In this document: positions 23,917-35,619 of the stretch, piece after piece | Position numbering within the stretch: the first letter of the stretch is position 1 | Layout: each line of letters opens with the position of its first letter | DNA from: Henckelia pumila | Lineage: Eukaryota; Streptophyta; Magnoliopsida; Lamiales; Gesneriaceae | Length of the DNA: 64,000 bases | Direction: 5' to 3' | NCBI RefSeq assembly: GCF_033568475.1 | Contig: NC_133121.1 | Location: 744,001-808,000 of the forward strand | Program-made: the position numbers and the translations under genes | The notes under the pieces: generated by a model | What the model was told of the DNA's origin: nothing | The model's database searches: none | What the model saw: only the letters and a program-made list of their open reading frames with translations

Positions 23917-25137
23917 TGTATTCAATCCAGAGATTTAATGACTTTCATTGACTTTTTTTTTAGTATAGACTTTCGTGGAGTTGATATATTTTTATTGACT
24001 TTTAGGAAATCTCACAGAGTTTGTGAAAAGAATTATATGGAGTCCTATAGACTTTTTTGCAAGACATTTGCAGACATTTGCAGTGATTTATTGACTTTTT
24101 TTAATAACAGACTTTCGTGAAGTTAATAATATTTTTATATGTTTATTCGATAAAATTATCCTTATATATATGTGTGCATATATATGTTTGTGTGTACGTG
24201 TCAGTGTGTGTTGGTTTATGTATATATTTTTATAAATTTTTAAATATAGTGAAATTATAATATTTAATTAATGCACAACATATATATATATAATTAATGT
24301 TCAATAAGTACTAAATAAATAAATTAAATTATTAAAATAATTTATTATTACTTTCAACTCTGACAATAAAATCTTATTAAAATTTTATGTTTTTTATATG
24401 TATAACATGATAATTTTATTAAGGAATTTTATAATTATAATTTGACGTAATAGAATTTCCATATTAGAAGTTATAAAATAAATATAATTATATTTAATAT
24501 ATTTTTTAAAAAAATTCTTTCAATTATATACAAAATATTAATTTTTATTTTATAAAAAATATCTATAGCAATATTTGTTTTTATTATTATTTTCATCATT
24601 TTGTGGCGTAAAAGTTCTACTATTTAAAAATTAAATGACTTTGTATAGTTTATTGCAATTAATTGTATAAATTATGTATTAAAAATAAAAAAATCATCTC
24701 CAAAATTTCAACGACCAAAATTTTTTAAAAAATGGATTTTCAAATATTTTACTTTTTGATTTCATATTGTAAAAAGTTTTATGAAAAAATTTAAGGAGGA
24801 AGAAGGAAAAGAAGAGGGAAATGAAATTAGAAATCTATTCAAATCTTTGGGTTCAAGCAAAGATAATTTTAGACATTTTATTATTGTACCTTGAACTTTA
24901 AAGTTTGTACTTTAATGACTTTCATGGAGTCATTAAAAGTCTCTTGGAAATTTGAATACCTATGGACTTTTATAGAGTTTTTAAAATTCATAGTTGAATA
25001 CCACATGACTTTTTAAAACTCCATAGACTTTTATTTTGGATACCACTAGATTTTCATAGAGTTTATAAAAGTTTAGATTGAATACCTATTGACTTTTAAA
25101 TTCCACAAGGCTCTTTAAATGTCATGATTTCTCCCAC
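23917..25137. mobile_element. Degraded MITE-like element (GGGGTGTATTCAATCC end)
   Basis: The left border GGGGTGTATTCAATCC resembles termini of abundant eudicot PIF/Harbinger-type MITEs, and inverted matching words (GATTGAATACC) lie near 25076. The body repeats words such as GACTTT, CATAGAGTTT and their complements on both strands. Length (~1.2 kb) and several internal end-like words suggest nested or rearranged copies. The right border is uncertain. Confidence 0.4.
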
Positions 25138-25271
25138 TTTAAATACTACCCACTGACTTAAAAAACAAATGCTTGTCACTTATGATACCAAACAGGTCAT
25201 TCTCGTGGAGGCGATAGAGGAGACACGCACCCGCACAAGTTTGGTCTTGCTGTCGCCGTGAACTGCAAACA

Positions 25272-28200
25272 ATGGCTAAAGTACCTTCCAATCACTCTCG
25301 GGATGAAGCTCCGGTATTTCTCATTTCATGTCTTTGCTTTTTTAGCTTCCTATTTTCAGGAACTAGAGGTCCGCCGCTTTGGTTAACGGTGGTGAATGGA
25401 GACGACTTTGAGTGTTTTTATGGTCTAGCAATCAATTTAGTTTAACTTTGTGGAGAAATGGGGTTGACAATTGGAAACGAATCAAATTATAATACGGGTT
25501 AATGGTTTTGTTAATCGTGTTTCCGTGTGGTTAAAAATATATATATTTAGTTGGCTTTTGTGGAAAATTATACGCCTTTACTTCGCTCTTCTCTCTGCAC
25601 ATTCGATTCTCGGGTACTCGACGAAAAATAGATTTTTTTTGTATTGCATTTTCTTTGTTTACTAGTTGCTATTGAATAGCCTTGTTTTTTTGCTTTCTTT
25701 GCCCTGAATGATCTATTTTTAGTAACTGATAGTGCTTATGTGCCGTGGTGTTCATTTTGTCTTTACTTGCAGTGTGTATATTGAATCTTAATCATTGTGG
25801 GAGCTAACTATTGTTGAAGTTATTTCTTTATTAATACAGCAATTATTAGAAGAAAAAAAAAAAGATATAAAAAGTGAAACAGAGAATCCATGATTCCTCT
25901 TGCATGGAAAAATTCATTGTAACCATCGTCAGATTGTTTTTTTTTTTTTTCTCTAACTTATGGTTCTCATAATTGTAGGTAAAATTTTATTGCAAATTGG
26001 TTCAATTTTTTGGATATTCTGTTTTGCAGGATTACGAGGGGCTCTTGAATAACTTACAAGATTGGGAGTTGTCATTCAAGGAAAAAGATATGAAATTGAA
26101 ATTGGGTTCTACTGGCAAGGAAAAGTTGGTAATTATATTGATCTAAAATTTTTATTATGAATAATCTGTAATTTGTGGTGAAATTGTCATCAGATGTTGT
26201 GTTATGATACATCTTTGTGTAGTAACCATATAATTTCACGCAGATTTGTGTTTGCCAGCATCCTTTCATCTTATTTTCTCTTTAGATTTTCATTTGCCCT
26301 CTTTATCCGACCAAATGAAAATATGATGTGCAATATTTATTTCTAAGGGGAAGATTGGAAGGCATGTGACCTACAGCAGTACAAATTCATATCAAATTTG
26401 CCCTTAGCCTTTACTATGCATTAAATCAGTGTTTCATCGGCTCACTCTTCTGTATGTTATGTGTCTTATATTTTGTAAACTTTGTCCTTTTAAAGGATCT
26501 GCCAGTTAAAACTAGTGGAATGAATAGTGCTAGTCAACTTTCTGATAGTGCTGGATTCAATGGAAGGAGAAAATTGGAGAAAACTCCATCTGACAATACT
26601 GGTCCCTTCAGAGACTATGAACGTCTGAAAGGCTTTGATGTTCTCAGTCATTTATCTGGTGGATTCAGATCAGAGGAGAGCTTTGTTGATGCAAATTCAG
26701 AAAAAGAGTTGGTATTCTCTGCCTTCGAATGAGTATAATTCTAATCTTGTAAATTGACATGACATGCTTGAAGTTTTATTTAATGTTTGTCTTCATTTCT
26801 GTATCATTTTTCCAGGGTAACGAGTTTTTCAAGAAAAGAAAATTTAATGAAGCAATAGACTGCTATTCACGAAGCATTGCATTGTCACCAACTGCAGTAG
26901 CTTATGCAAACAGGGCAATGGCTTTTATCAAAATCAAAAGGTATTTTCAGTGCATGTAGGCAATTTCTGTTGCTTCGGTGAAGGACTTTGCAGTTTTTCG
27001 TCCTAATTTCTATTATTTATCCATGAGTCAATTAGATTCCAGGAAGCCGAGCTTGATTGTTCTGAAGCCTTGAATTTAGATGATCAATACATAAAGGCTT
27101 ATTCTCGTCGATCAACTGCTAGAAAAGAACTTGGCAAACTCAAGGAATCCCTTGATGGTAGAGTCTGAATATATTAAAGTTGACAGACCTTTTTAATTTC
27201 ATTGTGAGTATCTATTTAGTGAACTATGCATAGTTAAACTCAGATGCTGAGTTTGCTTTGAGGTTGGAGCCCCAGAACCAAGAGATAAAGAAGCAGTTTG
27301 CAGAAGCAAAATCTTTGATTCAAAAGGTAAGCATTATACTCCGCGTATATAAGTTTTTTGGTTTCCCAAGATTTTTTTGATATAGCGATTTATGGTTGGG
27401 TAATTTTCTCTAGATGCAAAATGGAGTTACTTCTTGAGGTTTACAAACTAATGTATGTTTAATTACTGCTTAATGTGGCCCGGACATTGAACCTGGTGAC
27501 TTTCATTTGCTGCATAGAGTTTTTCGAAGTCTGCCAGATATTAGAGTTTCACATTTATATTGTGGTGGTCAATGCATTTTCTCGTCCGTGACTATACGGA
27601 AACACATAGATAAATTGTGTGGGTTATTATTTAGACTTTTTTATGTAAAATTAGCAATTAATCATTGTCCAAGAATGTATTCTTAGCATGTAAATCGTGG
27701 TCTCCAATTTGCATTGGAAAAAAAGGGAAAAAAAAAAGAAAAGAAATTAAGTGAAAAACATTTGCTCAGTATGTTGGATCTTTGATGAAAACTATAAAAA
27801 TCACTGGGGGATTGGAAAAAAATAAGGGAGTATGGCTGTGTCATCTTCTTGAACTTGACACATGCAAGATACATGAGGTTGTAAAAGTTGATTGTTGTAA
27901 ATCCCCTCTCAATGGATGCTATGGGGCTAAAATTTAACTGAGCCTGCGATCACTATGTTATTGTTTTTTTCCAACCAAAAGCAATTGAAAACTATGCAAA
28001 TTGGTTCATTTTTCTCTGATTACTTTTTCTTTTAAGGATCTTGTTGAAGCACTGAGAGAAATCAATGTGGTTAATGTTCTGATACATTATGGGTATCAGG
28101 GGGAAAAATATTTCCCTGGTTCGAATTCAATTAGCTCTGATTCTTGGGTATGGAAGTAGTAAGTACAATCTTATAAAACAGTATCAGTATATTTTCCCAA

Positions 28201-31200
28201 TTTGAGCATGAGAAAGCTTCAGAGAAAGTTGGAGAAAGTGAGAGCGATGTGGTAGATCACAAGAGGAAGAACAGGAAACCAATTTTGGTGGCAATTTTCT
28301 CTATAGGTTGTTAGTGCACAGAGGCATTATATATACATAAACTTCAGCTACCTAATTACACCTTTCAACAAGTCAAACATGCTTCTATTTTTTAGGTGGA
28401 ATTAATGGACTGGAACAGAATTATTTTAACCTTTGCCACAAGTTTGTTCGTCCTTGCTAGTATTTATCATGTGCGATTTGGATGACCCAGGTTATTTAAA
28501 TCTGTATTAGTACACCATCACTCCGATGTGGGTGTTAAAATTAAGTGTTTTAGTACATACTACATATACAAGAGAACTGAGTGATGGAGAGAAAAAGGAA
28601 AGATGACAAAAGGAAAGAAGACTTGAACTGCTTAGAGGAATGCAAAAGAAATATGGGGACACAAAATAAGTTATATAAATGGAGTCTTAGATTTCTTACC
28701 ATAATTTCGTGAGACTTCCAATGATGACATGATTATATTGTGTTACAAATAGGTGTGCAGCAGCCACTACTCACAGCTTTTGAATTTGAACTTCCTGCGT
28801 TGAAAACTGTTTTAATTCACAATCTTTAATTTTTGGACTACCTGATTAAAGTGGAAGTGACTTGGCTTCTAATTAATCAGATCATTCATCAAACTTGGCC
28901 TATCAACTCTGTGGACTCAAACTGAAAGAGATACATTAATTCTATCATTATCTGCAGCCAGTCTCATTTTTGTGAGCTTTTCTTGCCTCTGTGACAAGTA
29001 CTGTCCAAAGTTTCAATCTAGATTTTAAGGGAGCAAAATTTTTTTGAAGAACGCTACACTGCTTTATTTCGTGTTGTCGTCGCTGATAAGCATTATGTCT
29101 TGATGCTGTTTCTCTTCCAACTTGTTTCTACCGTCAATTTACACTGAAGACGGTGATGGATTGTCCTTTAAGGAGCTTTGAGAGTTCAACTCTTTGCTGA
29201 GCTTGTTTTCTTTTTTAATTCTAGGAAATTCTTAAGAAGCCACCTGGAGCGCTAGCAGGCTCTGTTGAGGGTGTACGAAGAACAGTAAAATCAAAGTTGG
29301 ACAATAGCACTTCTTTGCAGAAAATTCCATCTGTCTCAACAGTTTCTCCTGCTGGAATAGTGAAGGAGATACTTGAAAATGATGCCAAGGTCAGGACTAC
29401 TCAAGCATACCTTTTTTCTTTTTTAGGTCATGATATCTTTTGAGGAATAAGTTGATTCTGAAAGAAAAAATATTGTGCGACAAGTCTGGTTGATGGTAAG
29501 ATCCTGTTGAGTCGTTTGTTCTTTGTTCTGCACTTTCTAAACTTGCGAGTAGTAAATCAGTTAATTTTTTATTATTTGACCTATGAATGTTTCTTTTGCA
29601 GGATGATAATACGATGGATGTTCCCTCAGAATCATTAAAGGAAATTAAAGGCAAGAATATGAGGATAAATGGGACTGCTGCTGATACCGCCTTAGAGAAT
29701 GCAAAGGTTTGGTTTTGGTATCCTTTCATTGTTAACTGGCCTTGTTTGGGTCCGGTGCATGTCAGATCGTAATCTTAGCCTTCTGTATTGAAAAGCCACG
29801 AACTTCTTTTCAAAATATAGATATAATAGCAGTGGTTCGTATCTCTGTCTACCCAAGCATTTCCATAATTCCACCTGAAGTAAAGGCGAAGGATAGAGCA
29901 GAACTTGCATGGATAAAAACTGGATGATGATAGTGGTTTAGTAACTTGAAGAAAACATGCACATTTTCATAGAAAAAAACAAGATTAGCAATTAGAATAT
30001 ACCTACGATTGTGATGTCATGAAATCATGTTAAAACCTCTTTATTTAATTAATACTCTGTATTCCTGGTTTGAGCTGAAAATTTTAAATATTTTCTGAAT
30101 AAAATTGATCCCTGCTAGCACAGCATTTATGATTCCTGAAAATTTAAAATTCTGCGCGTACAAAATCTTATTGTCATGTTTATCCTTGCACTATATTTCC
30201 TGCTAGACTTCAAGTTTGTGACATTTTATCCCTGATTAAAACTCTCACAGATAAAACATAAAAATGGAAGGCAAGATCTGAAGGCGTCAGTGCAAGAGCT
30301 TGCTGCAAAGGCTGCTAATCTTGCAAAGTCTGAAGCTGCAAAAAATATTGTTCCACCAAGTTCTGCTTTCGAGTTTGAGGTTTCTTGGCGAGGACTTTCT
30401 GGTGACCTTGAGCTGCAGACTAGCTTATTGAAGGTGGAATCATAATATCCAATTGCTCTTTAAATTAATTGTGTTATTAACCATATAATATTCCCATTCT
30501 TGTATGCCGTCCTTTTCCCCCGAGGGAGAGAATATTTTGTTGGTGGGAACAACTAATTTACAGTAAAGAAAACTGATTTCTGTTTGTTGAACTTTTTTTC
30601 TAGATGTAGGGAAACAAAACAGGAAGATTTTCTTATTCTGCTAATGGTATGTCTTGTTTACTGCTTTTTCGTAATCATCATTATTTTCTGTTGATCAGGC
30701 GATATCACCAACCACATTACCAGGGATATTTAAAAACGCATTGTCTTCTTCAGTACTTGTTGACATCATTAGGTGCATTGCCACCTTTTTCATGTGAGTG
30801 CTCTGGTTCTCTCAAGCATGATGAATTTCCCTGCTTTCAGCTTAACATCATAGCATTTGCTTTCATTTGTTTGGCAGGGAAGATATGGCACTGGGTGTTG
30901 ATTACTTACTGAATTTGACCAAGATTCCTAGATTCGACATGGTTGTCATGTGCCTTTCATCCACACATAAGGCTGGTACGTCCTTGTTAACATTCTGTGG
31001 TTGTAAGTTTTGAAGTGTGTACTTTGGTCATGTTGTCTTCTGAGTTCAGGATTCATCTTGTCCTGTTTATCATAAACAGTAAGTTTTTGGGGTCTATACA
31101 AGAAGCATCTTCTGTGATTACAATATGTTGGTATTATCATTAGCCTATAGTGGCAATTCGTGATTCTTTTCTTGATATTCTGGAGAACATATGAAAATTT

Positions 31201-31532
31201 TTATTTTATTTTTCCAGTGAAAATTTTCAATTTAAATACATTAGATGATTACCCGACTTGAGAACAAACTGTGGTGAACCAAACTACTTCTCTCCCTTGG
31301 ATTCAAAGTGCAATATTATTTTTTTTAACAAATATCTAGGGGTGGGAAATAGACTGGAGAAAAGTTATTATCAGGATGTTACTTTGGCATATTACAAGTA
31401 AATTATGCAGCTGAATATAATTCTTTTGGAGCAGATCTTCTCAAGATTTGGGATGAGGTATTCTGTAAAGCGGCTCCAGATTATACCGAGTTACTAGCTA
31501 ATCTACGCTCAAGATATGGCATAAGACAATAA
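25272..31532 (+). CDS. RPAP3-like TPR co-chaperone (RNA polymerase II-associated protein 3)
   Basis: Twelve exons, 25272-25313, 26030-26128, 26496-26711, 26816-26940, 27036-27157, 27244-27326, 29225-29389, 29602-29706, 30251-30433, 30699-30793, 30878-30975 and 31435-31532, join in frame with GT-AG borders to 476 residues. The N-terminus has the RPAP3/SPAG1 motif LLNNLQDWELSFKEKDMKLK. A three-repeat TPR domain spans about 120-229 (GNEFFKKRKFNEAIDCYSRS, AYANRAMAFIKIKRF, LDDQYIKAYSRRSTARKELG). The RPAP3 C-terminal domain lies at about 350-465 (FEFEVSWRGLSGD, LPGIFKNALSS, FDMVVMCLSS). RPAP3 links HSP90/HSP70 (through the TPR) to the R2TP AAA+ complex for assembling RNA polymerases, snoRNPs and PIKKs. 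Length is normal for plants. The link to snoRNP assembly is a coincidence with the nearby snoRNA, not evidence of a cluster. Confidence 0.92.
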
Positions 31533-31732
31533 GGGACGTGCTTTACTATTTTCATTACAAGAGAGTTTTGTGGGTTTCCAGGGAAGTTCACCTTTTATCT
31601 CCAAATGAGGCAGTTGCTCGAGACGGAACACTAATACTATTTGATGAAACAATGGAATTGCTTTGACTACCCAGTTTACTTGTAAAGCTTGTAGAAAATA
31701 CACTTTTTTACCTGAAAATGCTGAAGGTTGTT

Positions 31733-31850
31733 TCTTTTTCTTTTTCTTTTTCTTTTTTTTTTTTTTTACTAAGGGGTGGGGTTGTTGGTTTAGAACCCTT
31801 GACCTCTCCCAAATTTGGGAAAGGTGGTGCCATTAGACCAATTGGTCATT
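31733..31850 (-). mobile_element. tRNA-derived SINE, copy 1
   Basis: On the minus strand the unit reads AATGACCAATTGGTCTAATG (A-box-like), then CACC..CCCAAATTTGGGAGAGGT, AAGGGTTCTAA (box-B-like), CACCCCTTAGT and an A-rich tail (T-run at 31733-31767). It is closely related to the copy at 35492-35608. It sits ~200 bases after the RPAP3 stop, so it may lie in or beyond its 3' UTR. No clean target duplication found. Confidence 0.7.
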
Positions 31851-32379
31851 AACTTATTTTCTAATTTATGATTGCATTAAACTTGAAAGAACTTTTGTCT
31901 ACTGTTGGTTGTAGCCTAAGGCAGTCATTGAAACGCAAAAAACAGAAATATAGTTGGATATTTGGAATCTTTACCCTATTAAATTCGACATGGTGATGTC
32001 AAATGGTTAACGAGTGTTTTTTATCAATATCCTGGCTATATTGATAGTTGGGCGATTATTTATTCGCACTTGGATAGCGTAATCTGATGTGATACCTCGC
32101 CATTAAGAACGCTTCTAGTAGACAAGGCCTCATAAAAGAGTAGCCACTATGAAATTCAAAAACTTTCTGGAACTGCATAAATAAATTATAATTTTTTTCC
32201 TAACTTGCAGGACACTAAAATACTTACAATATGTCCTAATCAAGGCTTCTAAACTATCAATTCTCTTATAAGTATAAATTCACTTGAATTTTAAATCGTT
32301 ATTATCATTCCTCGACAATCAACAGCTTTACAAGCTCCTTCTACGTTTTAGTCCACAACTACCTTGATGCCTTCACAAC
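31851..32379. other. Spacer between RPAP3-like and OTP70 3' ends
   Basis: AT-rich, no open frame or repeat beyond the adjoining SINE. The last part is probably OTP70 3' UTR. Confidence 0.5.
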
Positions 32380-33936
32380 TCAGAAGTTCAGTCCTCGTTC
32401 AATCATCGCAACTTTTATTCGATCGACGTCCTCGTTACGACCTGCATTTCGATAAATCTTCATCAAGAGTTCAAAATTATTCTCCCCATCTGGCTCCAAC
32501 TCAAACATACGTTTCGCAGCTATCTCTCCTATATTAATGTTGCCATGAACATAACAAGCATAAAGCAATGCACCCCATACAGTTGGCCCAGCCTCGAACA
32601 CCATTTTACTGGTTATAAACTTGTATGCTTCGTCGATCAACCCCGCCTTTCCATAAAGATTCACCATACACCCACAGTGCTCCATACTTGGGCTCAAACG
32701 AACCCCCTCCGTCATCAAAACAAACAACTCTTCCCCATCTTTCACCAATCCCAAATGAGCACAAGCAGATAACAGTGAAACAAATGTGATTGAATCTGGT
32801 GAGGCCTCACCAGATTTCATCATGCGTTTGAAGTACTCAAGAGCTTGGGGATCCTTCGAGTGGGCTGAAATTATTGAGTTCCATGAGACTACATCCCTCT
32901 CAGGCATACACTCGAATAACCATCTTGCTTGGTTTAATTTATCCTGGTTCGAGTAAAAAAGGATCAAAGAGTTACCTACGGATAAATTCCACTCCATCCC
33001 TCTTCGAATAATCCATCCATGTACTTGTGCCCCGATTATGTAGGGAGAAATGCTACTCAAAACAGATGACAAGGTAACAGAGTCAGGTTCACCGCTTCTG
33101 GACACCATCCACCGAAAGATATCACATGCTTCGGTTTCAAGATTGTGCTTGAAGTACCCAATAATCATAGTATTCCAAGAGACCAAGTCCTTATCCTTAA
33201 TTCGATCAAACACGTGCCGGGCCTTGACAATGTCACCACATTTGGCATACATATCAGCAAGAGAATTCAGCACAAACGTGTCATTGCCAAGCCCGATTCT
33301 GATCACATGCCGATGAATCTCTTCACCAACTTGAATCATACCAATTCCTCCACAAGCTTTCAACACCCGCGGAAAAGTGTACTCATCAGGCTCCACGTCC
33401 TCTTCCACCATCTGAAAGTACAATGCCAGCGCATCTTCATAGAAACCCATCTCGACATAGCCAGAAATGAGCGAATTCCACGGAAAAGCCGACGTATTTC
33501 GGTCACTCATGTGATCGAACATTTCGTGTGCTTTTTCCACATACCCATTACTAGCATACAATCGGATAAGCTTTGATGAAATTCCGACATTCTTACTCAA
33601 AAGCTTAAGAGGAATGAGATTATGAACTTTAATACCTAGATCAATAGCTTTCAATTGGGCACAGGTTTCAAGAAGCGACGCATAAATTTGAGGATCCTCG
33701 ATTATAATGCCAGTCTTCACAGAGGCTTCTAGTTTTTCGATGACAGTTTCCAGGGCCTGGATTTTGGAACGGGGCGTGATATTTTGGTGGATTAAGAGTG
33801 GGGTTGGCGCTGATTTTGGGAAATGGAGTTTTGGTTTAGGATTTTGGTAGATTTGAATTTGCTTATGCTGTTTCTTCTTTCTTGCGCTGCATGAGAAGCT
33901 TGGGCATGAAAATGGCAGCTGCAAGCAAAGCTTCAT
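32380..33936 (-). CDS. OTP70: Pentatricopeptide repeat protein, OTP70 orthologue (plastid)
   Basis: Intronless, 518 residues from the ATG at 33934-33936. The frame is open a further 20 codons upstream but has no ATG there and is closed by a stop at 34000-34002, so this ATG is the only good start. The PPR motifs are of the PLS type: NSLISGYVEMGFYEDALALYF, EPDEYTFPRVLKACGGIG, NSLADMYAKCGDIVKARHVF, WNTMIIGYFKHN, NSIISAH, PDSITFVSLLSACAHLG, VWGALLYACYVHGNI, ending in an E-type tail without DYW. The order and wording match Arabidopsis At4g25270 (OTP70; about 527 residues), reported to be needed for plastid rpoC1 splicing. The N-terminus (MKLCLQLPFSCPSFSCSARK) is Ser/Cys/basic-rich, as in plastid transit peptides. 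No defects seen. Confidence 0.92.
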   Translation of the reverse strand: MKLCLQLPFSCPSFSCSARKKKQHKQIQIYQNPKPKLHFPKSAPTPLLIHQNITPRSKIQALETVIEKLEASVKTGIIIEDPQIYASLLETCAQLKAIDLGIKVHNLIPLKLLSKNVGISSKLIRLYASNGYVEKAHEMFDHMSDRNTSAFPWNSLISGYVEMGFYEDALALYFQMVEEDVEPDEYTFPRVLKACGGIGMIQVGEEIHRHVIRIGLGNDTFVLNSLADMYAKCGDIVKARHVFDRIKDKDLVSWNTMIIGYFKHNLETEACDIFRWMVSRSGEPDSVTLSSVLSSISPYIIGAQVHGWIIRRGMEWNLSVGNSLILFYSNQDKLNQARWLFECMPERDVVSWNSIISAHSKDPQALEYFKRMMKSGEASPDSITFVSLLSACAHLGLVKDGEELFVLMTEGVRLSPSMEHCGCMVNLYGKAGLIDEAYKFITSKMVFEAGPTVWGALLYACYVHGNINIGEIAAKRMFELEPDGENNFELLMKIYRNAGRNEDVDRIKVAMIERGLNF

Positions 33937-34003
33937 ACTTTGCTGCTGTACTTGAGCAACAGGCAACAAACGTAGGCTCCTGAATTGTCCTCGCAAAATT
34001 CAT

Positions 34004-35395
34004 GTCAAGTCTCTGTTAACAAACATGCAAAGCCTGGAAGAGCTTCTCAATTTGTCGAAGAAGATAAGCCACTTTTGGTGGGCTGTGATTTGGGCCAATT
34101 TAAGGCATTTGATCGGCCCAAATCATAATTTCTGAATTGCTGAAGATAAGCTAAATTTGGGCTCTGACTTCGCCCAATTTATGTTATTTTGTTCGGCCCA
34201 GACCACATCTCTGCTATGCTGAAGCAAAGCCAATTTTGTTCTGTGATTCAGCCCAACTTAGAATGTTTTGTTCGGCCCGGCCTAAAAATTCTGCTGTGCT
34301 GAAGATAAGCCAATTTTGGGCTGTGACATTTAAAGTATCTTGTTCGGGGCAGCCCACAACCCAAATCAGCTCGGTCCAGGCCATAATTTTCGCCATGCCT
34401 ATTTTAGGATCCATTTGGCCCAATTTGAGGTTTTGCTCAGAGCCAGCCCACAGTTTCCGCTATCCGGACGACGAGCCGATTTTGGTCTGTGATTTGGCCC
34501 AATTTAAGGTATTTTGTTCGGGCCCGGCCGATCATTTCTGGGATCCCAAAGAAAAGCGAATTTTGGGTTATGGACAAATCAGGATATTTTGTTCGGGCCA
34601 GCCCAAACTGCTACGCTTAAGACAAACAAATTTAGGCTCTGATTTGGCTCAATTCGAGGTCTTTTGTTCAGGGCCAACCCAAAGTTTCTGCTGTCCGGAA
34701 GATAAGCTAATTTTGGTCTATGATTTTGGCCCAATTAAAGGTACTTCGTTCGAGACCTGCCCTCAATATCTGATATCCCGAAGAGCCATAAGGCTGTGAT
34801 TTGCCTCAATTTATGTATTTTGTTCGGCCCAGACCACAAGAAACTTGGCCCAACTTAGAATATTTTGTTCGGGCCAACCCATACTTTTGTCATATGCTGA
34901 AGACAAGCTGAATTTGGGCTCTCTTTGGCCCAACCTGAGGTATTTTTCTCAGAGCAAGCCCAAAAATTCTTCTATCCCAAAGATGAGCCGATTTTGTTTT
35001 GTAATTTTGGCCCAATTTAAGGTATTTTGTTCGGGGCCGACCGATAATTTCTGATATCCCGAATATAAGCTAATTTTGGGCTGTGATTTGGCCCAACTTA
35101 AGATATTTTGTTCGGTCCACATACCATAAATTCTGAAGACAAGCCAATTTGGGCTCCAAAAGGCCTAACTTCAGCATACAGAAATTCCCGGACTTACCCT
35201 ATATTGGGCCAAACCACAACCCAAAATTGGCTTATCATCAGCGTAACAGAAATTTTAGGCTGGCTCGAATAAAGTACCTTCAATTGGGTCATATCACAAC
35301 CCAAATTTAGCTTATGTTCAGTATATAACAGAAATTGTTGGCTGGCCCCAATAAAATTACATTAAATTGGGTCAATATCACAGCCCAAAATTAGC

Positions 35396-35396
<1 letters not shown>
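34004..35396. repeat. ~78-bp degenerate minisatellite rich in GGCCCA, with an inverted end
   Basis: From about 34050 to 35150 a unit of the type GAAGATAAGCCAATTTTGGG / CTGTGATTTGGCCCAATTTA / AGGTATTTTGTTCGGGCCAG recurs about 14 times. Spacing between successive GTTCGG words is mostly 73-82 bp. From about 35165 to 35396 (and again at 35610-35640) the unit appears in inverted orientation (CCCAAAATTGGCTTAT, GGGTCATATCACA). The array starts within 50 bp of the OTP70 frame and so fills its promoter region. GGCCCA/TGGGCC words are repeated throughout. Confidence 0.85.
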
Positions 35397-35426
<30 letters not shown>

Positions 35427-35427
35427 C

Positions 35428-35459
<32 letters not shown>

Positions 35460-35460
35460 T
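35397..35460. repeat. (ATT)n microsatellite
   Basis: About 20 ATT repeats with one interruption, followed by a T-run. It lies inside the inverted part of the minisatellite. Confidence 0.95.
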
Positions 35461-35480
35461 TTTTTTTTTTTTTGGAAAAG

Positions 35481-35619
35481 AAAATTGGCTTTTCTTTTTT
35501 TTTCTTTTTTTTTTACTAAGGGGTTGGGGTTAGTGCGCATAGAACCCAAGACCTCTCCCCCAATTGTGGGAGAGGTGATGCCATTTTGACCAAGAGATCA
35601 TTGGCAAAAAAATTGGCTT
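35481..35619 (-). mobile_element. tRNA-derived SINE, copy 2, with 11-bp target-site duplication
   Basis: AAAATTGGCTT occurs at 35481-35491 and 35609-35619. The insert reads on the minus strand GCCAATGATCTCTTGGTCAA (A-box-like), CACCTCTCCCACAATTGGGG, GGTCTTGGGTTCTATGC (box-B-like), CCCCTTAGT and a terminal A-run. The duplicated word belongs to the host minisatellite (AAAATTGGCTTAT), so the SINE landed in an existing repeat unit. Same family as 31733-31850. Confidence 0.8.

Larger units (their letters stand above)
22810..25271. other. Divergent region between SR (-) and RPAP3-like (+) genes
   Basis: The first ~300 bases hold the SR 5' UTR and its likely intron. The middle is AT-rich and filled by a SINE (23625-23766) and a degraded MITE-like block (about 23917-25137). 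Immediate upstream sequence of RPAP3 (25200-25271) is GC-richer, as in many 5' UTRs. No other gene seen. Confidence 0.5.

Noticed and set aside
28038-28070. Possible extra 33-base exon of the RPAP3-like gene (DLVEALREINV)
   Set aside because: Acceptor and donor words fit and it keeps frame, but homologues run straight from AKSLIQK to EILKK; left out of the model as at most a cassette exon.
33145-33576. 143-codon open frame on the plus strand
   Set aside because: Antisense shadow of the OTP70 coding sequence with no family features.
33937-33996. Twenty extra open codons upstream of the OTP70 ATG
   Set aside because: They begin at a TTG and contain no ATG; a stop lies just before. The ATG at 34001-34003 is in another frame.
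34236-34799. 187-codon open frame with repeated FCSGPA-like words
   Set aside because: It is the translation of the 78-bp minisatellite (period 26 codons), not a protein gene.
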